IMG/VR virus record: IMGVR_UViG_3300017917_001257
Span: 1-50,051 of that record
Length of the DNA stretch: 50,051 nt
Strand: one strand, 5' to 3'
DNA from: a virus
Shown: positions 34,463-44,700 of the stretch, one piece after another
Layout: every line of letters begins with the position of its first letter
How positions within the stretch are numbered: position 1 is the stretch's first letter
Notes under the pieces: model-generated
What the model saw: only the letters and a program-made list of their open reading frames with translations
What the model was told of the DNA's origin: nothing
Database searches by the model: none
Position numbers and translations under genes: made by a program

Positions 34463-34470
34463 TATTTACC
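34463..34470 (-). promoter_or_regulatory. Possible late promoter, GGTAAATA
   Basis: The octamer lies in the gap between two fibre genes; the predicted start near 34457 leaves a 14-base leader. Confidence 0.4.
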
Positions 34471-34471
34471 G

Positions 34472-35704
34472 TTAATCATAGAACGAACCAAACTGCATAG
34501 CTTGTACTCTAACTTGCAGGTTATATTGTGTCTGTAAATTTGTAGCAATTACTTCTATAGTTCCTGAACCAGAACTAGTGTAACCTGTTTTCTGGACTGT
34601 AAATGTTGCTAATGGAGTTGGACTAGTATATGTTAATCCATAAACACTTAATAAAGGTTCTGCATCTGAATTATAATTTGAAGCAATAAGTGCTTCGCAT
34701 ATTTGTGTATGATCAACATCATCTATGTTATTATCAAGACGAGTTTCGACCATAATAACTAATTTAAATCCGGTTTGCCATGCATTAGCAGAATATACAA
34801 TACCTGATTGACCACCATTTATAGTTGTGTTTCCTTGTACGCGATACTTAACACCGACAGGGTCGGTTAGTGTGCCGTCTGAATCAAAATTCCATATAGT
34901 AGTTCCGTCTGGTGTAAAAATTAAATTTTTAGATGTTGTATCTGGTGTGTAATCTATACTTTGTACAGTTATTGGCCAAACATCTGCACCGTTGGAAATA
35001 GTTAAATCACCAGACCAAAATAAATCCCAGTTGTCAGGTAACGCAGCAATCGATGATGTAACAGTCTTGGTAGTGCCATTGGCGAACGTTATTATGTAAC
35101 CTTCTTGAATTAAGTTAGCCGGAGAACCGCCGGTTAATCTTACAGAAAGTGCTGTTGATAGCCCGTTAGTATTACCGTTATAGTCTGTTGCAAATGTATA
35201 TATTGTTCCTGTTCCAGGTTGATTAGTTTCAGTATTTTCTATAGTACCAGTTGCAGGTAATGTTAATCTACCATCAGAATTAAACGTCCAAGAATTTGTA
35301 ATAGTTCCATTAGGCCCAAGTAATACAGAAAAATTACCGTAGTTATTATACAACGTAATTGGATTTACAATATCACCGTATTCTGGTAATGATAGTCTTG
35401 CTGTAGCACCGTGTACTAAATCATCGTTACTAAGAATAGGACCGTTAATATTATAGATTCTGTTATCTACAAACCCAGTATTAGCAGTTCCTACGTCTTG
35501 TGATATGCTAGACCAGCTAAGTGTAGTTCCATTAGTAGTTAAAAACTTTCCACCGTTATTTGTTTGCGCTGGTATCTGAACATCAGCACTTGCTAAAGCA
35601 TAAAGCTCATCAAAGTTTTCGTTTACTTTTTGGAATGCTGTGCGTAACGGATCGCCTGTGCGATCGTTTGCTGTTTGGCCGAGGTTAATAATTTGTTTAG
35701 TCAT
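34472..35704 (-). CDS. Virion/fibre protein sharing the fibre N-terminal block
   Basis: The 410-residue protein begins MTKQIINLGQTANDRTGDPL then RTAFQKVNENFDELYAL, the shared anchor block. The body is Thr/Asn/Gly-rich and beta-like, with LTLPATGTIENTET in the middle and NLIFTPDGTTIWNFDSDGTL later, both of a type seen in tail fibre shafts. It starts on the last base of the stop of the giant fibre gene (TAATG). Receptor contact is possible, not shown. Confidence 0.75.
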   Translation of the reverse strand: MTKQIINLGQTANDRTGDPLRTAFQKVNENFDELYALASADVQIPAQTNNGGKFLTTNGTTLSWSSISQDVGTANTGFVDNRIYNINGPILSNDDLVHGATARLSLPEYGDIVNPITLYNNYGNFSVLLGPNGTITNSWTFNSDGRLTLPATGTIENTETNQPGTGTIYTFATDYNGNTNGLSTALSVRLTGGSPANLIQEGYIITFANGTTKTVTSSIAALPDNWDLFWSGDLTISNGADVWPITVQSIDYTPDTTSKNLIFTPDGTTIWNFDSDGTLTDPVGVKYRVQGNTTINGGQSGIVYSANAWQTGFKLVIMVETRLDNNIDDVDHTQICEALIASNYNSDAEPLLSVYGLTYTSPTPLATFTVQKTGYTSSGSGTIEVIATNLQTQYNLQVRVQAMQFGSFYD

Positions 35705-38700
35705 TATGCTCTCCCTACAGCAATTTGAATTACGCCAGCTTCGCCAGTGTCTTTGTCTTCTAATGCCTTACCAATGATCGCACCTAACGTTGGGTTATTT
35801 GCCTTCATTGCACATCCGTGTGTTGATGCAGTTGTTAGTAAGTCACCTTTCTTGACCCGTCCAACAACCCAACACGGCACCCTACCCGCCAGTGCAATAC
35901 AAACCTTAATACCTGTTTGTTCACCGTTCATAATATACGCAGGATTTGTTGTAACCACACCTGCTACTCGAGTATCATTCATTTGCCCGGTGGTAGTGAC
36001 TTCTTTTTCACCACCAAATACTAGTACTACGCCTGGGTTATACTCTTTGTCGCCTTCGTAGTATTCTGCTAAGTCAGCGTATGTTGCTTGTAATCGACTT
36101 GCACCAGTTAACGTCCATCTACCTTGAATAGTTCCGTCTGTGGTTTCACTACCGGCATTAATTTTAGTTGTCTTAAAGTCACTACCGGGTGTTAAATCTA
36201 AACTGCTAGAACTTGATAATTGCCATGCTCCAGTAATAGTGCCACCATCGCTGTATGTGCCTGCTGATAGTGTTTTAGTTTTTAACAATGCATTTGTAGC
36301 AGAAACATCTAAAGTTCCACCGTTAACAGTAATTATTGTATTAGTAGCTAGGCTTCCGGTTGTGCTTAAGAAGTTATATCCTCCTGGTGCATAGTATTGA
36401 ACAGCATTTGTACCTGTGTTAACATCAATAAGTTTAGTACCACTAACTCTAACTGATGTACCACTGATATAACCAGTGTTTGTAACAATGTTACCGTTAG
36501 AGTCAGTTCTAACAACTTTACTTTGTTCGCCAGTTACGGTAGTTCCAACAATGCTGTAGCTGTTATTATTAGTGCTAGTGCCATCATAGTTAACTAACAT
36601 AACATAACCAGTTAATGCAGATGCACCGCCACCAAAGTTTGCATTCTTAATACCGTCACCACCTGCTATAATATCAGCAAATGATATTTCGCCTACTGGA
36701 CCAGTTCCAGCAGTTTTTCCACGACCTAATACTGTTGCTTGGCTAGCATATTGTAATTTACTATAAACAATACCAGTGCTTGCACTTGTTGAATCCTTAA
36801 GATAAATCCAACCGTTAGTTGCACCAAATTCAGTATCTTTAAAGCTAGCTAAACCTAAATCAGCTTGTGCTATACCTGCAGCACTTGCTCTAAGGCCAGC
36901 AGCATTCATTGATAGTTTACTTTGAGCAATGGCTGCTGTAGGACTTACCATTGAGTTAATAATCTTGCTAGCCTGAATTGCACTAGTAATCTTACCAGTA
37001 GTTCCGTTGTATGTTAATAAAACATCGCTAGTTGTGTTGTCTGTTGGTAAGCTAATGTTTCTCCACTTGTTAGCTCTAATAACACCGCCACTTGTATATG
37101 TTGCAGTGATATCACTTGAGTAACTAACTGAGTTTGTTTCGCAACTCTTAACAACATAAGTTCCGTTGTATGAACTTGGTGTAATACCAGAAACAACAAT
37201 AATAGAACCAATTGGGAACGGTGCAGTTGCCTGTGGTGCAAAGTTAAGCGTTACAGTTGTACCATTTGCTAAACCACCAGTAGCACTAAAGAATGTACTC
37301 TGATCGTATACAGGTATTTCGCCTTCGGCTAAGTTTGTCCACTGTACATCACGTAATTCTTTGAATTCGTCAAATGCCGCAACTGATGTATCAACATACA
37401 ATTTATTTGCAGCATTTGTGCCAGAGTCAGTAACTAATGGAGTTGCTACGTTTGTGATAGCAAACGTACCCATGTTCATGTTACCCTTCATGGTTAACGA
37501 ACCGTTGAGAGCTAAGTAACCTGGACCAATTAAGTTGTTTAACGGTACAGGGCCACCACCGTGGTCTAGTCCTAAACGTTTGTCAATGTATCCTCGGATA
37601 GCTGACTGAACTGGAACAATTTCAGGTGCGTTGTTAGTCATTGAACTATCTGTCGAGAATTCAGATACAACAACACCGCGTTTGAAACCTAAACCGTCTA
37701 AGTTACTTAACGCAATAGAAGCTGAGAATGTAACAGTACCAGTACCTTGGTCAACTGTAAAGAAACGTCCTACACGGAAGATACCGTTTTGGTCTGATGT
37801 TACATAGAATACACGACCTACGCCGTCTTCAACAACTTCCTGTGATTGTTGTTTACTTTGTACAGGGTTACCATAAATTTGATAAGGATAGTTGGTTGTT
37901 GAGTAACCACCAGTACCAATATCTAAGAAGTCATGTCCTGTTGCACGGCAAGTACTAATACGAACAGTAATTTGTGCGTCGGCACCTTTTGGATAACCTA
38001 AGCGTAGTGTTGTAGCAGTAGCAGTTGGGAATGGTTTACTAAATCCAAGTGTAGCACTTGATGCATTTGTTGATACACGATCAATAGTTGTTACAGTTGA
38101 AGTGCTCCATGTACCTGGATCATATGGGTAGCTAAGTGTAATAGTCGATACAGTACTCTTAACACAGTAGTACAATCCGTTATATAATGGATTAGTATTT
38201 CCAAGTATTTCATACCAAGCACTAGTTGTTGGTGCGCTTGCAAGTGTTGGAATATTTAATGTTACTGAATAACTTGCAGTAATAGTTGTTCCACTGCCAA
38301 CAGTTTGGCTCTTACTTACAGTCCAACTTGTTCCACTACCTGCCGTAATATATGTTCCGTCAGAAACACCAGTTCCGGTAATCTTTTGGCCAATTGCTAA
38401 TGTTCCAGAAGAAACACTTGCCACTGTTAGCGTAGTTCCAGTAATGCTACCTACAATAACAGCCGGGCCAGTCTTGCTTCCAAAACTACTAATGCGTATG
38501 ACAGAAGTCATAGCACGTGAAGTTAAGTTGTGTGCAGTATCAACGGTGTATATACCAATGCCGCCATTTGATCCTGATACAAATGCAGTAATCTTAGTAC
38601 CGTCAGTTACACCAGTACCGCTAACAGTTTGGCCAATCTTAATAGTACCATTGCTTACAGCACTAACGTTAAGTTGTGTTCCTGATCCGCCACTACCGTT

Positions 38701-41700
38701 GCTAATTGTAGCAGTAAACGATGCTTGGTCATTTAAATTAAATGTGCCAGGATCAGAAGTATAAGCAACAGTAATTTGGTTGGTTGAAGTACCTGCTGTT
38801 GCTGTTGTAGTAATAGTTGGACTTGATGTTAACACTGGAGTCAATTGACCATTACCGTAACTTAATACAATAGTTGGTTGGCTTTGGTATCCGTAACCTG
38901 GACTTACAACTGTTACAGTATCAATAGCACCATTCTTAACGGTACAAGTTGCAATAGCAGCAACAGTTGGACTACCGCCTACAAACGTAATTGTTGGAGC
39001 ACCTGAAGTATAGTTGCTACCTGCGTTAGTAATAGTAATACTTGCTACAGTTGCAACAATCGTTGAACTAACAATAGAACCAGATGGAACCCAGCAAGCA
39101 GGGCTTACTGTAAATGTATTTGCAACTGAATCAACTTCTTGAATAATTGCACCGTCTGGAATGTATGCGCCAGCACTTAAACTGGTCACTAACATACCAA
39201 CAGTTAGTCCGGTAACGTCAGGAACTGTAATAACAGTTTTACTTACTGCTGAAGATATTTGTCTCCAGAAATTGTAGTTAGTATTAGATTGACCAGTAAT
39301 TCTGTACCAGTTGTCAACGATTGGTAATGTTGATGGTGTGTATGGTACATTATATGTAACAAATTTTAATCCTGAAGTAGGAACAACTTTGCTCACATAA
39401 GACAACGCATCAATTGTAGTTCCGTCTCCAATAATATTACTAATTGGGTTAGGGTCAATGTTTAGATAACCATTGCGTTGAATACCAAATATAATAGTGC
39501 CAGATGGAGTAGTTACTCCAGACCCAGTATATGTAATAGTGTATGCACCAGTTGTAGAAATTGGTGCTACAATGTTAGAAACTACTTGGGTACCATTAAA
39601 CCCTGTTCCGGTAATGATATCACCGATTTCGATAGTACCAGAGACGTTGTCAACTTGGAATACACTAGTACCGCCATTCCAACTAGATGCTACAAAGTTA
39701 CCTTGTGCAATCTTTAATGGTTGTGTGTAACTTGCAACACGATGTGTACGTCCATGCCAGCCAGTAACATACGTTCCTTTGTTAATTTGTGCAATAACAG
39801 TAGGTTGGCTGATTTCGAGAACAGCAAGTTTAATATCTCCTACACGAGAACCTTGGGTAACATTACTTACATAACCACCGCTAACATAAGTGTCAGTTAC
39901 TGTACTTGCGTACTTAACGTATGTAGTTGAACAGTCAGTTACAATAAATGAACCGTTATATTTGTTTGTTGCTACGCTGTTATCGACAACATCTTGAACT
40001 GTAATATAATCGCCAACAGTATAAGGAGCACTTGCCTGAGTTACAGCAAATGTAACAGTAACAGTAGTACCATTACCACTTACAGATCCAATTTTTAAAG
40101 CAAAGTCCCAGTCAACATTACCAATATAGGTTAAATCAGTTGTAAACTTATAATAGTTAAACGAGCTATCAGATTGCAATATTGAAACGTTATCTGCTAA
40201 TAATTCACCAGTTGAATCGTTTAAGTTATAAGCAAGAATACGATAAATGTCTGCTAAGTTGTCGTTATACTGTAATGCAGTACTTGGACGAGTTGGGTTG
40301 ACGTTAGCAATTTCATTAAATTTAATATTCTGTAATACACGAATAGTAACTTGTTGCCCGTCATATAAAGCGTATGCAAGACCAGTACTTGATGTTCCAT
40401 TGTTACCTGCTGAACTTAAATTTAATTTGAGGACGTTTTGACCTCCAATAGTAACAACAGTATGTTCAATAGAGTTAATTTCGTAACGTGTAATTCCGCC
40501 ACCGGCCATTGAGTGATCAATTTCTAATTCACTCACGTTAGGTGGAATGTAACTGTAACCTATAATAAACACGCTCAATGCTTGTTTACCAACAGTTGGA
40601 GTCATTTCACTAGCAAATTGTCCTGACTTATAAACACGAGCAACTTGGACCATGTCATAAGCAAGTTTAACAGCATCTGGCTTTTCAGTTACGTCAAAGC
40701 CGGAAGCACGTAGACCATAGTCACCGTGTGCGTTAGAACCAGCAACAGAACGAATTTGTCCACCGTTGTTAGCCCAATAGTGTGTATGGCAGTAGTACGT
40801 GAATGTTGAAACTTGTTCTGATATACCACCGTTAGTACAAAGGATAGCGTAACCTAAATCGTTAATCATCGCAAAGTCGTTGGCAAGCATAGACTTGTTA
40901 CCGCCCATTTCGATGTTAATAGTTAAGTCGCCACCGTCATTTAAGAATTCAATTGTGCTGTCTTGAATAGTTGTTTTTGCAGCAAGAACTGTTGTTCTTG
41001 ATGTTAGTAATGTTGAATTTAATGCACCCCATGCACCTGAATTTGCAACGTCGGGTGTTGTTCTTACAGTTGGTGTATCAAAGTCGCCATCATTAATATA
41101 GTCAGTAACAATATCAACTAATGTTCCTATTGTAGTATATTCAGCATCAGTATTAAGTACTGCTGGTAAACTTGTATTTTGAGTTTCAACGTTTCCTGCA
41201 GATTTTGTAACTGTTGAGTTAAGAACAATTTGTTTTGCAATAGTTTTTAATCTGTCCATTGCAGAAATACAAATTGCCTTAGTTGTTGAAATATAACTTT
41301 GACCAAAACTAAAATAAGACAATGCTGCATCATACGTCATTGAATTGCCGCCGTACATAATATCATACACTAATGCATCGACAACATAACCAGCGTCACG
41401 GCGTGACTTAACTGAACTGTAATCTGCGTAGTTCTTTAAGTTAAATGATGCTGCAATGTAAGCAACAATCTCAGCAGTAATAAAGTTTTTATTAGCTACG
41501 ATATTATTTTTAATTTTTTCAGCAACAGTAGTAGTTAAGCCAGTTACTGATGGATATGTAATTGCTGGCGCAGCACTCACACCTTGATCAATAATTGTAT
41601 TAACAAGAGCCATGCTATTGTTAATACTAGTGATTGATGCTGGATCAGATAAAGTAGCAGTTGCTAAATCTTTAGCATAATTTAATCCAGCCAGTGTTTG

Positions 41701-44700
41701 TGTTTTTTGATTAGTAATAACTACACTAGCAGTTGCTCGCGTATATGATGTACCAGCTTTAACAGTTTGATAGTTTGAACCAATTACTAAATCGTATGTA
41801 ACTGCATCTAAAATTAAACCTACATCTCGTGAGCAAATATCGTTTTGATATACTCCAGCAGCATCATATGGTGTTGCTGTGTCTAATGTTAATACAACAG
41901 TTGCAGTTGATTGATCATATCTGACTACATCGTTAATTTGATAACGAACACCAGCCACAAAGAATGCACAAGGGGGTTGCGGCGGACGGATATCTAAACC
42001 GCTATTAGTTGTTCCTTGAACAGTAATTTGTGTACCTTTACCAGTTACTCCTAATACAGGAATTTTAAATCCGCTTCCTGTGCCGCCTAAGTTTGAATTG
42101 TCTACAGTTAACCATTCACCAGTTTTGTAGTACTCGCCAATTTGGTTAACAATAATGTTAGTAACAACACCGTTAGTAACAGTGACGTTGGCTGTACCAT
42201 TAACACCACCATTGGTCATAGTCATTGAACCACTGCCATTAGATAAGTCAATAACTTCTCCAGGTTCTGAAGATTGAATTAAACTAATAGTAATTTCATT
42301 AGTGATGTAGATAGTATTGATGTAATATAATCTACCTGGTTCAATTCCTCCAAAGCCTGTACCACTAAATCTAATAGCACTACCGGCTGCTAAATCAGCA
42401 ATTGAATTTAATGTAATTCGATTAGTTGAACCATTAACACTTGTTGCTGTATATGTTTGACCAGTTAACGGAACATCATAGTATATTTGTGATCCTGATA
42501 ATGGAGCATAACCAGAACCGTTAACAAGATTAGAAAAGTCAAAACCTGTAATACCATCGTATTCAACAGCTTTGATTGTACCGCGTAAACGTCCTGCAAA
42601 TCCGTCAACAAACTGTCCACCAGCAAAACGCTTGCGGTTGTTTGATTGTGAGAATGAAGAACAAACTTGTCCGTATGGTGATTTAGTTTTAATTTGACCT
42701 TCTGGGTCAAGTACCATAGCAAATCCGCCGTGCCCTTGGAATGTTAAGTTACTAATGCGGTTTGCATCATTTGTTAATAGAACGTCAATTTCTTTATTGT
42801 TTTTGGCTTGACTGTTTATGTCTAGGGGATCTTCTAAGTAATGGCGTCCGTAGTTAATTGGATCATATAGATGCCAATCACCGGCAGCAACAGTTCCCTT
42901 ATCTTGGAATGGATAAATTACTGAGCAGTTCATAAAGTTACCGCTCACTGAATCAACAACTGCCTTACCTCTACGGTCGTATCTCATAACAGTTACTGGA
43001 CCAGTATCGTCAGCTAATTGGAATACTGTTGGATCAATAGTTGTTGTACAAATTCTAAATGTAGTAGAAGTTGGAACATCATACACATAGTACTTTCTAT
43101 GAGCAACAATGTTACCAATGCTTTCTGTAAAGATAAGCGGATTTCCTACTTCATACCCGTGAGGTGCGCTAGTAGTAACTCTGTTAGTTGAAGCACTTGT
43201 AGAGTTAACAGTTTTACCAGGACGATCGTCCATTAATATTTTACCAACCCACGAACCTGGAACTTGTCCTGATGCTAAAGTAACAACAATTTTAGCACTA
43301 GTGCCGCCTAAGTCAATAGCCGAATCTGTAGCAAAATCGAGTTCAGTATCAATGGGTCCTAATTCTAAAGCGTCAATTACTGAATCTCTATAGAAGAAAA
43401 TTTTACGCCACGGTGATTGACTAATTCTATCACGTGGTCGAATAATAGTTCTACGGAATTCATCACCGCGTAAAGATACGTTAGCCGGAATTCTAATTGG
43501 GTAATCTTCGTAATAGATCCCTGATTCAATTTGGATAACAATGTGGATATCACGTACAGTTTCACCAAACTCAATTTCTTCTCCTACTACAAAGAATCCA
43601 GGTTTAGTTAATCTAAGTTCGATAATATCTTCTGCACTAGTATTGCCTGGTTCGTATCTGACAATGCTACCGTAAGCTGCTGAACCTGTTCCAACAAGTA
43701 CTTTAGCAGGAATAATATCATTGTTACCTGGTGAACCCTGATCAACGTATCCGTTACCGCCGTTGCTGACTTTGATTCTCCAGATACCAGAACCAAAAGT
43801 TGGAGTAGGTGCAATACCGACACCATTTTGAATAATGGATAATACAGTATCCATATTATTTGACAAGTCAGTAATTGAATCCTGTGATGCGTTTAACGCA
43901 TTGTCAAATATTTGAGGCACTAGGGTTTGATATCTAGTTGCAGTTGATTGCTCTAGAACTTGAATGGCAATTTGTTTTGCAAATGCAATGCCGTCTACAG
44001 TTTCTTTATATTGACTTCCAATAGCTACTGCTTTTGCTGACGCATTTCGATAATAACTCTTACCAGCATTAATAGACTGATATGTACCATCGGTGATAAG
44101 GTCAATACTCATAGCATCAATGATTAATCCTACATCACGATAACATGTTGCTTCATCATAGTTAAAGCCACCTTGATAATTAGCATCTAACCAGTCAGTT
44201 GTATTTTGTGCAATGTTTGCCTTGTTTAAATCAATAACACGTCTAGCGTTCACATATGATGTAGTGTAGTTGGCCCAAATTGGATCAATTTGTGTTGGAC
44301 CCTCGCCTCCCTGCATGATTGCTTGGACGGTACTAAATGATGAACCAATTGCTGTACCTGCTATACCACCGCCAGGATAAGTGACGTTGTCTATAAATTG
44401 TGTAGCAGTCACGCTAGGGAACACAGATCCAACTGCTATATTTTGTATAATGTTTGTAATAATTAATGTACCAGCATACGCAACGGCACTAGAAAAATCG
44501 TTATCAGTTCCGTATCCGTCAGTGTTTAATTGTGTTCCTTTAAAAATACTTGCAGCGTTTGTATTATAAATTAAATCGTATACTGCGCCTTCAAGAATGT
44601 CTTTAATATTTTGTTGGAATAACGCAGAGTCCCAAGTGTATCCAATTGACGCATTAGCAATCAAGTATCCCTCAGCCATTTGGGCAATAAAGTCACTGTT